From Massospora cicadina (lineage: Eukaryota; Entomophthoromycota; Entomophthoromycetes; Entomophthorales; Entomophthoraceae): a stretch of DNA of 64,000 nucleotides. Under the pieces are notes generated by a model. It made no database searches. It was not told the DNA's origin and saw only the letters and a program-made list of their open reading frames with translations. The stretch lies in NCBI GenBank assembly GCA_022478985.1, contig JAKSZP010013314.1, positions 1 through 64,000 on the forward strand, written 5' to 3'. The translations under genes and the position numbers were made by a program. This document shows, one piece after another, positions 22,190 through 33,000 of this stretch. Within the stretch, counting starts at the first letter, position 1, and each line of letters begins with the position of its first letter.

Positions 22190-22760
22190 ATCCCTAAAAA
22201 TACCTGTATATCCCGTAGGTTTTTGGGGGGTGGCATTCTGGCAATCGCTTCAATCTTATCTTGTATGGGTTGGATTCCCTCTCAAGAAATGGTATGTCTG
22301 AGGAAGTTTAATTTCTTTTGGAAGAACGAACACTTTAAAGGCTTTAATTTGATAGTTGAGCGTCATAAGCGTTTAAATACCTCTTTTAAATGATCAAGGT
22401 GTTTATTAAAGGCCTTCAAAAATACAGTAATGTCGTCAAGGTAAACAATAACGCAGGTTAACTTAAGATCCTGAAAAATGTGATCCATCGCATGCTGGAA
22501 AGAAGCAGGTGCGTTGCACAACCCTTGAGGTAATCGCGTGGGTTGGAAAAGACCTTCACTGCATATCAAAGCGCAATTCTCCTGGTCTTGGGGAGATAGA
22601 TCCATTTGCCAATAGCCACTGGCCAAGTCCATGGCGGAGAAAAGTTTGAACCTGAAAGCTGGGCCAGGGCATCATCAATGCATGGGATAGGAAGCTATCC
22701 TTTTTTTGTAAGATTGTTTAACCTGAGGTAGTCCATGACCACCCGGTGACCTCCGTTTTT
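22190..22760 (-). pseudogene. Reverse transcriptase core of element B
   Basis: An 89-codon open stretch (22632-22363) reads MDLASGYWQMDLS (motif A), LPQGLCNAPASFQHAM (motif B) and CVIVYLDDITVFLKAF (motif C, YLDD intact). Upstream, 22632-22760 holds the MDYLRLNNLTKKG region in another frame, so a frameshift separates it from the RT N-terminus. Downstream, 22190-22360 is the thumb with a few stops. This is a mildly broken RT. Confidence 0.8.
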
Positions 22761-23131
22761 TTCTTAATTAGCAGAAGGGTGGAGGACCAAGGGCTTTGCA
22801 AAGGAACTAAAAACCCCGCGTCTAATAACTGCATGAGTTCCGTCCTCATTTGTTGCTCCTCCACCTTTAACTTACAATAAGGTTTTGACCTAATGGGATG
22901 GGTATCACCCACATCGATGGAGTGACACCAGCCCTTCATGTGGCCATAATCATTGTCTAACTTTGAGAATATATCAAAATAATCATCCAGAAGAGTTTGC
23001 ACTTTCTCCAACTCATCTGAGGTCAGCTCATCCAAAATATGGACGTTCGGCAAGGTACATACCAGGTTATCTGCAGGCAGACCTAAATCTATCAATGAGC
23101 CAATAGAGTGGATTTGTTCCACTTCCTCCAC
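22718..23131 (-). pseudogene. N-terminal part of element B reverse transcriptase
   Basis: A 137-codon open stretch. It includes SDELEKVQTLLDDYFDIFSK and GDTHPIRSKPYCKLKVEEQQ, the conserved lead-in of Ty3/gypsy RT, then LLDAGFLVPLQSPWSS and LLLIKKKTE, after which the frame is lost. It overlaps the end of the protease ORF (23092) in another frame by about 40 bp, so a frameshift or a programmed shift lies there. Confidence 0.75.
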
Positions 23132-24306
23132 AGGGAGTAAAACCCTCGGCCCACCTCCTGGTGCTTTCTTACAATTATGCCCTTTTTGGTGAGGTTTCCC
23201 AACAGTAGAGTAATAGGCCTCTGATAGGCTGGGTCTAAAACGCCAGGCAATACCAGAGGCTCAAAAGGGCTAACTCTGTCAATGCTTAAGAGGTGTAATA
23301 AGCAGTGGCGTGGGATTTGGAGTGTGATTTTCGTGTCAACCACTCGTTGTTCACCTGGCTTAATCACCACCCCATTGGCCACATAAAACGGAATACCTTC
23401 AATAGCATCCACTGAATCAGGCAATTTCTTTGTATTTTGCCCAGAGGTGGTATAATGTAAAGACAAAGCGGAAGAGGGGTATTCAACCAAGCAGGTGTAG
23501 TCTTTCTTGACGGGTTCTTTGTTGGATAAGATTAATGGAACTTCGTAGTTCATTAATGATAGGAACCCTTGCTTCAGGTTGATGATGCCTTCATATTTGA
23601 TCATAAACTGAGTACCTATGAGCATATCATAGGAGTTATTATCTAAAGCCACAGCGGGGGCTGATAGGATAAGCTTCCCAATACGTATGGGTAGAGAGGA
23701 GTAAGCGCCAAGAGTGCGGTTGTTGTTTGGGCTCGCAGTTTCAAATTCCTTGATACAATTCAAGTCAGACATCAATTTAATCTTTTTCATCAGCTGAGAT
23801 GAAATTAAATTTACTGAAGAACCTGTATCCAAGATAGCCATCACCCAGACTTTGTGAACAACTACTTCAACCTTGGTAAGTGTGCTTCCAAAGTTGGCTG
23901 ACAAAGCTAAGACCTCCTTGAGATATAAAGTGGAGGTTAATTTGCGTGCGGTCTCAGGGCGAGTCTCCAAAATAGACTGCATGGTATGCCTTCGCTGTAA
24001 AGGGTGAATTAGACTTGATAGAAGCTGATCAGCATCGCTGGCTGTGTCAATAGTTTCCATACAACCTATAACTTGGCGGAGGTAAGTATCCTCAGGTATG
24101 GTGGTTTCATTTACTACTTTGGCGTTTAGGCAATCAGGGACCTCCACTTCCACGGGAGCTCCCAATAAGTAGTACCCAGCATCATTGTAACCCCCCTCAG
24201 AGTCAGCCTCAGAGGTATTCTCAACCATGGGCAAGGTTGTAATTGAAGTGGGGGAGACTGCCACGAGGGGTTGGGTATTTAGCTTCGCTTTATATGGCAT
24301 TTTCAC
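23092..24306 (-). CDS. Protease and linker region of element B Pol
   Basis: The longest open frame in the window, 404 codons. The retropepsin motif VWVMAILDTGSSVNLISSQ lies near residue 155, with an intact DTG, and NSYDMLIGTQFMIKYEGI (about residue 223) is the C-terminal strand. The remaining ~170 residues form the linker to RT with the LSIDRVSPFEPLVLPGVL region, as in the linkers of A and C. The frame starts with a Met 305 bp from the primer site and has no Gag or zinc knuckle upstream. In the family it cuts the polyprotein. Intact length suggests recent activity. Confidence 0.85.
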   Translation of the reverse strand: MKMPYKAKLNTQPLVAVSPTSITTLPMVENTSEADSEGGYNDAGYYLLGAPVEVEVPDCLNAKVVNETTIPEDTYLRQVIGCMETIDTASDADQLLSSLIHPLQRRHTMQSILETRPETARKLTSTLYLKEVLALSANFGSTLTKVEVVVHKVWVMAILDTGSSVNLISSQLMKKIKLMSDLNCIKEFETASPNNNRTLGAYSSLPIRIGKLILSAPAVALDNNSYDMLIGTQFMIKYEGIINLKQGFLSLMNYEVPLILSNKEPVKKDYTCLVEYPSSALSLHYTTSGQNTKKLPDSVDAIEGIPFYVANGVVIKPGEQRVVDTKITLQIPRHCLLHLLSIDRVSPFEPLVLPGVLDPAYQRPITLLLGNLTKKGIIVRKHQEVGRGFYSLWRKWNKSTLLAH

Positions 24307-24612
24307 AACCCAGTAGTTCTGGAGGATATACCCTTAGGATGCGCACTTGTTGGCTGAGTTGAAAGAGAACCCACATTAGGGATCTCCACTTTACGTTGCG
24401 CCAAAGAAGCAGATTTTGCAGAGAGGATAGACATAGGTGGCCTCACTCCCAGCGGTTCAGTAGGCCGTTGCTCTAGCTTTTTGAGATGGGAAAAAAGCTA
24501 GCTAGTTGCTTTTCGAGAGCAACTAATCAGGATTCAGGAGAGCTGCTCAAATTTACAGCCTCCATTGCTTTTTTAATACTTATCAAAGTATCCAGGGGAG
24601 TTGACCCCTGTA

Positions 24613-24625
24613 GTGAGCACCAGTT
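24613..24625 (-). promoter_or_regulatory. Primer-binding site of element B
   Basis: On the minus strand the 5' LTR is followed by AA and then CTGGTGCTCACTAC. The core TGGTGCTCACT is shared with A, C and D. TGG fits pairing with a tRNA CCA end. I cannot name the tRNA from sequence alone. Confidence 0.7.
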
Positions 24626-25426
24626 TGTGGTATCCACCGATGGATGCCACAAATATTCTTATCAAAGTGAGAATCTTACTTTTTAATAAAAGTATAAAAT
24701 ATCGCTTTTTTAAAGTTTTTTATGTTTTTTATTATTAAGCTGGGCAAAACCAAAAAGGGAGTCCTTTTCTCAATACTAGTTTTTCCTATTTAAACTAGTT
24801 CAGATTTCAAGACCAGGGGTATTTGAGGCAAAAGTATATAAAGCTGAGTCATCCAAATTGGGAAATATAGGCTTTCAGCCTATCAGATCAAAGATAAAAT
24901 TTTTTTGAGGCAAAACTGACCCATGTGGTAGCGATTTGATGAATTGTATCCAATCACCAGCGAGTAAAATCTTCTCACCTTGGCAGTGGTCAGACTCAGG
25001 TGGTAATGATTGGTTAATGTTTACCCTATCATTGGTGAGTAGTATCTTTGCACCTCAGAGGTGGTCAGATTTGTGTGGTAATGATTTGCTAATTTTTACC
25101 CTATTATCATCAAGTAAAATCTTTGCACCTTGGAGGTGGTCAGAATCATGTGGTAACAAACACCTCAAATTAGGCTGAGAAGTCAGAGAATTCCTATTAT
25201 CAGTTCTTACCTTATTATGCCAATTTTGGTTATAATCCTTATTTTTCTGATAGTCAGGATTCCACCAAGAATCCACCAAGGTTTATCGCCATTGGTACTC
25301 ATATCACTAATAACCACAATATTATTTGAAGATTGGGTAGGAGATGGGCCAATCATGGTAGCAGATTTGGGAGCACTCATACCTCCAACATTCTTTCTCC
25401 TAAGTTGAGAAGGTGAATGTTTGACA
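24626..25426 (-). repeat. 5' LTR of element B
   Basis: An 801-bp partner of 19602-20400 with the same three dyad repeats. After it GGCCC repeats the target duplication. Confidence 0.95.
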
Positions 25427-25770
25427 GGCCCTCTTGGGTTATAAGTGCACATTACTCGCGCTCCTTTTTGGGAAGATTTATTTGTATATACCCGCTGATA
25501 AGGTCAATTTTTCAAAAAAAACTTTGCGCCCCCTAGCCTATCCAAGGCATCTTTGATTCATGGCAGAGGGTACAAGTCCTTCTTTGTGATGTTGTTTAAC
25601 TTCCAGTAATCAATGACTACTTGGTTGCTTCCATCCTTTTTCTTCACTGTTAAAATTGGTGCCGCCCATGGACTTTTATAAAGCAATAATATGCCACGAT
25701 CAAGGAGTTCCTTAATCTCTTTGGATACAGCTTCTTCTGATGATTTCTAGAGTCTAATCAGGTGTAATCA
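25427..25770 (-). pseudogene. Reverse transcriptase of element D, proximal part
   Basis: On the minus strand: [20 protein letters not shown] and [18 protein letters not shown] (RT fingers), then IKDALDRLGGAKFF and motif A remnants, up to TQEG, where B interrupts the gene. The sequence continues at 19601. Stops and a frameshift occur before the insertion point. Confidence 0.8.
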
Positions 25771-26760
25771 AATTGGTTTATGATCTTCAGTATTAATATT
25801 GTGGATGACACCCTTAGCACATCCCAAGTCAAAATCATCTTGTGTGAACATTTCCCAATATTTATAGAATAGCTACTAAGCTTGGATTTTCTTAGAGTTA
25901 GTCAGGTTGCTTAAATCATCCTTGGAGATAACATTATTGATGCTGAGTAAGTCCTTATCAGGGAGCCCTAATCTTACAAAAGTTCCAAATTCATGAAAAT
26001 AGTGAATTTCCAAAGTAGGAAACAGATTCAGAAATGTGATTGTTTGAGCTACTTGATGGAGATGGGCCGATTTTGCAGTTTGCACAAAAGTTGTGTATTT
26101 TTCCATGGCCAGGAATGAAAATAACAGAGGCAATGTTTGACTCAAATTGAGACTTAGACCGTGATTGATATAATTTATTATAAAGTCCTTCTGTATATTA
26201 ATTGTCAGTCCTGTTGGGATGATTACTTGATCTTCAGATGGTATAGTAATGTGCTAATTTGATCAAAGTGGGATGACCTTTGTCTCAATTGATCTGGGTG
26301 GGTAGTATTTTTGTCTTTACCACACATTGACATACTCAATTGGGACTACTCCATCTTTGCAGGCCAAATCTATGTTTAGGCTGGGTTTCTTTTTCTCAAC
26401 TGTTCCATCCCTGTTATAGTAAAGCGGGATATCCTGGTTAAGAATGGTGAGAGTTTTGTCCTTATAATTGGTAACAAATCCATATCTCCTAGGTAAATTG
26501 GTCCCATTTATAATATTATAGTTTGATTTCATCAACAATATAGGAGATGCTGTCACTAAAATAGATCCAAATCTGAGAGGTAGGGTACTGTACGCGCCTA
26601 GCTATTTATTTGTATGCACTCCAGCTGTACCATATTCTTGACAGTAGGCAACATCAGGCGCAATATTCAACTTATTTACCAATTTTGTGCTGACTACATT
26701 GATAGGAGCACCACTATTTACGATGGCCCAAACTCAAAACTTATTTACTGCTATATCCAC
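25771..26760 (-). pseudogene. Protease and linker of element D
   Basis: The protease motif reads WAIVNSGAPINVVSTKLVNK (about 26735-26675). The catalytic Asp of D[TS]G is Asn (AAT). An open stretch (26556-26317) follows with NYNIINGTNLPRRYGFV. The linker (26145-25876) reads LFPTLEIHYFHEFGTFVRLG and LPDKDLLSINNVISKDDL, like the linker in element B. The Asn in the active site would inactivate the enzyme. Confidence 0.75.
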
Positions 26761-29170
26761 ACAAGTACATTCAGAGTAGTTTTCAGAAGTATTTATTGTG
26801 TGAATACTGCGACTGCTGCCTAATTCCACGTGTGATTTCAGACTTGATCTAATATCTGGGAAGTTGTGTGCTAAGGTCTTCATGGGATTGGTTACTTGTA
26901 CTTTGTTAAGCAAAGGTAGGTCAGTTGAACATTCAGGATTGAGGTCCAAATCCTGATCATAATCTGTTTTGCATAAGTTTTTGACACCTCTGTTCAGGCT
27001 TCTTTGGTAATTTTCAAGGTTTTATTTGCTTTTGCTGTGGCTCAAATAGTGACCATCAGAACATCATTAGCCACAATATGGTGGAGGTTATCTTCAGTGA
27101 CATGTTGGCCTTAAAGAGATTTCCAGGGTTAGGTGGAATGGTTTGGTGAACATTGGTGGTGTTAGATCATTCTGTCTCTACTCCACATGCTCTTTTCCTG
27201 ACTCGCTATCACGGTTGATTTCTAGAGCAACGTTGACCCCAGGCTTTTTGTCAGACTATCTGTAGCATTGTCTAGCAAAGTACCCCTTTTGACCACATTT
27301 GTGGCATGTAATCAGCCCTCTTTGCTGCTTTCACTCAAATTTTTTGTTTTTAGTTCAGAAATTTTTGCCATGGTCAGACATAATGTTGCTTTTTGAGCCC
27401 AAAGATCGGAATTTTTGCTGGCCTTTGGGCTGATTAGGGGTATTAAAACTACGAAAACAGCTTCTCAAGTAATTTATAAGCTCTTGGGTCTCCATTTCTC
27501 CATTAAATGCAGGTATCATGACATAATGCAGTTTGCGGTAGAACATAACTGCATGTTCCATTGCAATCTTAGCGTCAAACTTATCTGTTTGCATATCACC
27601 TGAGCAATACTTGTACCTCATGGAAAATCTGTCCACAAAGTTCTTTATAGCCCCATTTTACTTGAATTCAATATTAAGGAGCTCTAGTTTTTGGGCCTCT
27701 ACTTTTCTAAGCCATCCAAATTGTTTTTTTTCACTGCAATTTTGCATCTATATAAGATTAATCGTCACCAAAATAGCATAATGAGGTCACAGATTTCTGA
27801 GTTTAAGTGAGTTGATTAGCGCTGATCCCTTCGCATGGTCTGAGGCCCCCACATTGCTTTTTCAATTAGCTAGAGAAAAGACTGCTCGTTCCCATCCCTA
27901 TCAAACTTTGTCAAATTCAATGGTTTTTAGTCATCTCGCCCTGTTTCGTGCATAGGGTTTGTACTTCAGATACTTGAATGTCTTAGTGTATCATCACTTT
28001 TAATTGGCCATATTTCCTGTTCAGGAGTATCTGATGTCAGAAGTGATGCCAAAACTCTAGGCATAGGACGGATGTTTAAAATATCAGATTCTGCATTGGT
28101 TTCAATTTCTGATGATATAATTTTATTATATTGCTCCAAACTACTAGATTCTGATGCTTGAATTCAGCCCTTGGTTGTTTTTCCAAGTTGGTTTTTGGCT
28201 GAATGAGCAGAGCTTTTTCCCATTTTTCTATTGTCAAGAAAAGGGTGAGCACTGGCAGCTTTGCTTCTTGAGGGATTCAATTCTTTTTAAGGTTGTTATA
28301 CTTCTTTTTCAAATAAAGATTTATTGGACATTATGCTTTTAGTATCTATGGCCATACTTTCTACTCGGGAATTTGAAATTGATAATTGCATTCTGAGTTC
28401 CCAAAACTCCTGAGTAATTTCACTATTTCTGGCCTGCAATTTTAACAACAGTCTAAATTTTGAGAAAGATCCTCTTCAATATGGGCATCTTCCTCATCCA
28501 TATTCAGTACGGCTGGGTTTTCTGCAAGGTCTTTGATGTTTTTGTTCACAGTATGCAGCTCAGTCAAACATCATTTTTTAAAGTCATTGTACTTTGAGTT
28601 TAAGTCTAGGTGATTTCTTCAGCCAGAAGTGACATGTATGGTAGTCATTCTGTCTGAGATAATAGGAAATTAAAAAGAGTTTCCATTTTTTTGACAGTGG
28701 GTATTCATGTTTTATATCCATTCATGCGATAGCCCATGGTGAGCAAGAACTTCTGCGGCTATCTTCAGGACTCCTTCATTCAGGAACTCCTCCGAGGATT
28801 TTAAACTCCCATGAGCTTCATTGGAAAGTCCCAAATTATCCACAATTGCTTTTTGGACTTCAATAATAATGGAACTTAATTTGTCCTTTAGAGCATTTTG
28901 GGAGGATTGTCCTCCCCTTGTACACAGTAAGTTTTTGTGAGTTCCAGATTTTGTCTAGCAAGGATTCACTGGGTATGTTTGATTGAGGGCTGTACAAGGT
29001 TAACTAGGAATTCGTTAGTTTCTTGAATGTCTGTAAGACAGTTGGTAAGAGAAGCCATTGTTGCGTCATGATACTTCATGTATATCTCCCAATATGAGCG
29101 CCTGATCCTTAAGGTAATAGAACAGGCCAAAGGAGGGATCCATTTGTGAATTACCAAACCTAAAAACCAT
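26761..29170 (-). pseudogene. Gag of element D, with a damaged zinc knuckle
   Basis: Gag-like capsid segments include DRFSMRYKYCSGDMQTDKFD and AMEHAVMFYRKLHYVMIP (27636-27500). Downstream, CHKCGQKGYFARQC (about 27306-27265) is a CX2CX4HX4C knuckle in which the His is replaced by Tyr, a single C-to-T change. A second part (26949-26734) precedes the protease. Upstream of 27640 the frames are too broken to assign. Gag would form the particle and bind RNA through the knuckle. Confidence 0.6.
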
Positions 29171-29423
29171 GATAGAGAGTTTCCAGCATAGGTTTTATGC
29201 TTTCAGATGTAAGATCAATTGGGCTTGTTGTATCTACATGAGCTCCCCCAATGTGATAAGATCCATGGAGTAGGAGGTACCCACATCAGAGCCTTGGTGG
29301 CTGGTATTATATAATCTGAGATTTCCTTGTCACTATTTTCCATCTTGTTGTTGCTTTCTTGTCTGGCCAAATCTTCCTAAACTGGTTATGTAATTCCATT
29401 TTAAAGAGTGTCACCAGTTTTGA

Positions 29424-29433
29424 GTGAGCACCA
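29424..29433 (-). promoter_or_regulatory. Primer-binding site of element D
   Basis: On the minus strand TGGTGCTCAC directly follows the 5' LTR end, identical to the core in A, B and C. Confidence 0.7.
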
Positions 29434-29434
29434 G

Positions 29435-30538
29435 TAGTTAGCTACTGAAAATCACTTACTTGAAAATTTTTGACCCTGCACACTTAATCCGGTTGAAGTT
29501 AAGCCAAATAATCCTTGATTTAGCCTGTGTATTAGGGTATTTTGACCGTTCAGAAGCTCACTAGGTGTATTTAATTAGTTTTGACTCTTCCGGTAAATTT
29601 TGGGCTAAATTTTCCCTTTGTATTTGGGAACTTCTACCAAGGCGGGCAAAAATACAAGCCTCAGATTCTGAAATTCCAGCTTGTTGACACTCTTCAAAAG
29701 AGACTTCTGAGGAAAAACCAGTATAATATTAAATATAATAGATCTTTTTAGACTATATTTCATTCAATGAAAATTCTAGGCCAGGCACCAGTATTTATAC
29801 CTCTTGGCATCTCCTGGCCACATATTGAGCATGTAATTTCCACAGATTATTTTCTACTTCAGTTCAGCCCTTGAACTGATATAACTATGGCCTATTTCTA
29901 GGTTTAAGGGTGGCAAAATACTCTCATATTTGAGAGGATTTCAAGTACAAAAATAGCTATAAAAATGTGCAAAATTGTCCTAAAATCATCTCAATTTGAG
30001 TTTTGTCATACTGCCGACAAAATGCATTTTCTGTGATACCTTGGCATTGATTTAGGTAAAATATGCACCCCTTATTTGGGACATTGGTAGACTCTCTCAA
30101 TAGCACTAGGTACTCCCAACTGAGAGGTCTATGTGCAAGTGCTATTGTGCTAATTATGAGGATTGAGATATTAATTTTACCATAAGTTGAGAAATTTATT
30201 TACGATTTACTGCATCTAATTGCCCATGGGATTTTTAGACGTTATTTTTGGGTCAATCCCCAAAAAAGTCTTATGCTGAATATTTGATATTGTTTCTGAT
30301 TAGTTGGGACCAATTACCAAGTTTTTTGCATGTATACTTGTCCTAAATATGTAAAATATTTCTGAGCTTTTAATAGAATATTTAAATTCAATTGATGTTG
30401 AAATAATTGGCCCAAGCCATATAATAGCAATTGGCTTTTAGTTAATAATTAGAGTAATAGCTTGAGTTTATAGAATATTTGGCATGATCTGTTGATTGTT
30501 GAAGGGTTTATTCTTGGGTCAATCACCATAATCTGACA
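29435..30538 (-). repeat. 5' LTR of element D
   Basis: Partner of 10020-11122. The inner end is mutated (TA in place of TG). TATA box at 29792-29799. Confidence 0.9.
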
Positions 30539-31080
30539 ATTACCCGTCAGATGGAAGCATGTGCTTATTGGAGTACCAGGTCTTAGTACCACTTTCTCTG
30601 ATTAATGATTCACCCAATTTTGCTAAAATATGTTTTAATACCAACTTTTATCATTGTTCAACTTACTCCTTAATAAACCCGCGTTAGTTTATGTTTTTAT
30701 GTTAACTTGGGAAACCTGTGCATGTACTTATTCGAGGAGGACTACTGCAATGTTAGCCATATGATTTGCACATACCAACTCTCAGCTCTGGTGCACCTCT
30801 GGGCCGCCTGGTTCCCTCCAGACTGAGACAACCTGGCACTTAAGCCCCAATCCCCACTTGAATGTGGTCTCAACTTTGGGGGACACCCTAGTCTTGTTGT
30901 GGGTTTGATCTTTATTAACCTTGATCATGCTAAACACCCTCACCCTATGTTACTTTCGCCCAAGTACCCTCTGCGGGGCTATACTTCCCTTAGTACTGAA
31001 AAATAAGCTCCCTGGAATTAGGACTGTGCACCGTGCACTTCCTCAATGGGAACCTGAGAGTTATAAACACTCTCCTGACA
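30539..31080 (+). repeat. 3' LTR of element F, right part
   Basis: Continues the F LTR after D: GGAAGCATGTGCTTATTGG here, GGAAGAATATGCTTATTGG in the 5' LTR at 3684. It ends CTGACA and is followed by ATTAA. Confidence 0.9.
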
Positions 31081-31085
31081 ATTAA

Positions 31086-33000
31086 ATGGCCTAATATGTC
31101 ATTATTTAATAGATACTTCTCATCTTCGTTGTCATGAGAGATGTGAACTGCGACAATAATTTCAGAACCATAGATGCTACATGTATATTATGTTTATCTA
31201 AGCCTAACAAAGGACAATAATCAGACATTATTTAAAGACACTACCCAAAGATTTAATGCCACCTTTTTAGAAGTTATAATCTGATTAAAACTTTAATTTT
31301 AATTCAGATGTCTTCATTCATACTTGTTGCTTAAAACAAAAATCATTTTAAGCTTGTATTACTATCCTTCAAAGGTTGGCCTCATTGAAAGCTAATAGTT
31401 GATCCTAATCTAAATAAATAAGTTTATTGTGATATAAAGTGGTTTAAATTAGATTAATCCACTAAAAGGTCTTTGTCCCAGAATATCCTCAACAACTAGA
31501 ATATGGGTCTTTGGAATTAAAATGTTACTAATTGTTCCACCTCAGGATTCAAAGAGTATTGTTCTGCAAGTAATAACCAGTCTAATAAGTTTAATAGCTA
31601 ACTAAACTCTTAACTGCCAATATCACTTCTCTCTTAGATCTCTGTATCCAATCAAATATACTATGGTTGGATTAGAATGAAGGCTGAACTCTAAATTTTG
31701 CGTCAAGCCCAGGACCATTTGGCGTCATCTAATGAAAATGAAAAAATTGCTGTTGCTCTTTGGGGCTAATATTCTTCACATAACATCAGCAAACCAAAGT
31801 TAAAACACTTATATAAATTTCTGACTAATTGAGGATCTCAGGGCTTATATTCCATATAAATGGGAGAAGTTGTTTATTTTAGCGAATGACTCATATAGTA
31901 AACTCTTTGGGGAAATTTTTAATTCTGATAGGTTACATCAATTTGACCAATACATTGATTTATTCTCAATATATAATAGCAATATTTTATACCTATTCAC
32001 CTTAATGCCCCATAAAAATCCTTATGTTGTTTCTTTTATGTTTCCTCACTTCAGCGGCACAAAAATGGACATAATACTATTGCTGTTAGCCCTAATAATA
32101 CACACTTGAGTGCTAGTGTGGGCCTTATAGCATTATTTTAAATGCACCTTGTTTCCACTTTAATGCTTAGCATTCTATTTGTTCACTAATTGTATTATGT
32201 GATAATTAACTTGATTAAATTTGCAATAAATTACTTAAATAAGATGACCCAAATGAGAATACATAATGAGATGAGAGGCCTGCTTAAGTATCAATTAGAG
32301 GTATGTCAATTTTAGATCTACTTCTTATTTTCTATTCTATTATGTATTTATGTTTATGACGTATCTCAATTTACTAATTTTTGTTATAATTAAGAATAGA
32401 CTTAGAACACCACACTGTCCCTCTTCCTGATATAAGCGCATTTTTCTCTCAAACATCCTAATTCAATACTATTTATTGAGGCCAGAATCAGGCCAGTATA
32501 GTTTTGGGGAGTATATCTATATCCATGGGCATGACCTTCAAAGCACATTATGCTTTAAAACTTATAGTCTTTTATACAGCTCTAATAGATGTCTTAAGTG
32601 TATATAAATATGATCACCTAACAGACTAGAAATAACATCTTCATGTCACCTTATAAAGCTTATCATACCTCATTGAACTTTGTGTCTCTATAATCAGATT
32701 TTAGATGAATAATCAGATCTGATTAAAAGTGTTTGATATGTTAAAATAGAGAAAAAATACTTAAAATGCTGTTACTTCTTTAAGAAAATAATTCCTGATT
32801 AATAAAGAAGATTTACATTAAAAACTTAGTGTCCATAAATAGTAAATCGTTGCCCTGTGAGTTTAAAAAGTAATTATACCTTAAATCACTTAGATGTATA
32901 GAGAGCTATATCAAAATGTTTAATTTCAGAATTTAAACACCAAGAATTATTTTCATCGTTATCCTTCAAACTTCCCTGTCAAACATTCTACTTCTGCACC
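31086..33000. other. AT-rich spacer
   Basis: No coding motif, LTR or RNA gene seen. The 79-codon open frame at 31870-32109 is AT-driven and has no recognised domain. Confidence 0.5.

Larger units (their letters stand above)
19602..25426 (-). mobile_element. Ty3/gypsy element B, inserted in D's RT; lacks gag
   Basis: A minus-strand element of 5825 bp. LTRs lie at 19602-20400 (3', 799 bp) and 24626-25426 (5', 801 bp), with a perfect target duplication GGCCC at 19597-19601 and 25427-25431. It is the least decayed element here: protease, RT, RNase H and integrase survive as long open stretches with few stops. Only about 320 bp separate the primer site from the protease ORF, so there is no room for Gag. 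The internal region (4.2 kb) is 1.2-2.2 kb shorter than in A, C and D. It may be a deletion derivative that relied on Gag from other copies. Confidence 0.95.
10020..30538 (-). mobile_element. Ty3/gypsy element D, inserted in F's 3' LTR
   Basis: A minus-strand element. LTRs lie at 10020-11122 (3') and about 29435-30538 (5'), with the perfect 5-bp target duplication ATTAC at 10015-10019 and 30539-30543. It is interrupted twice: E in the integrase and B in the reverse transcriptase. Without them D would be about 8.6 kb with an internal region of about 6.4 kb encoding Gag, protease, RT, RNase H and integrase. The primer-site core TGGTGCTCAC flanks the 5' LTR. No chromodomain is seen. All frames are heavily interrupted. 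Confidence 0.92.
3332..31080 (+). mobile_element. Ty3/gypsy element F (chromovirus), outermost of the nest
   Basis: The 5' LTR (3332-4220) begins TGTCATG and ends CTGACA. The 3' LTR begins at 9673, is interrupted by element D, and resumes to end CTGACA at 31080. The flanks carry a perfect 5-bp target duplication, ATTAA, at 3327-3331 and 31081-31085. Without D the element would be about 7.2 kb. The internal region holds decayed protease, RT, RNase H, integrase and a C-terminal chromodomain, so this is a chromovirus. No Gag domain is recognisable between the 5' LTR and the protease; much of that space is the repeat-rich stretch at 4.4-5.8 kb. F must predate D, and D must predate E and B. Confidence 0.9.

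Noticed and set aside
31870..32109. A 79-codon frame in the AT-rich spacer as a small host gene
   Set aside because: Composition is AT-driven, with no motif, and nothing supports expression.
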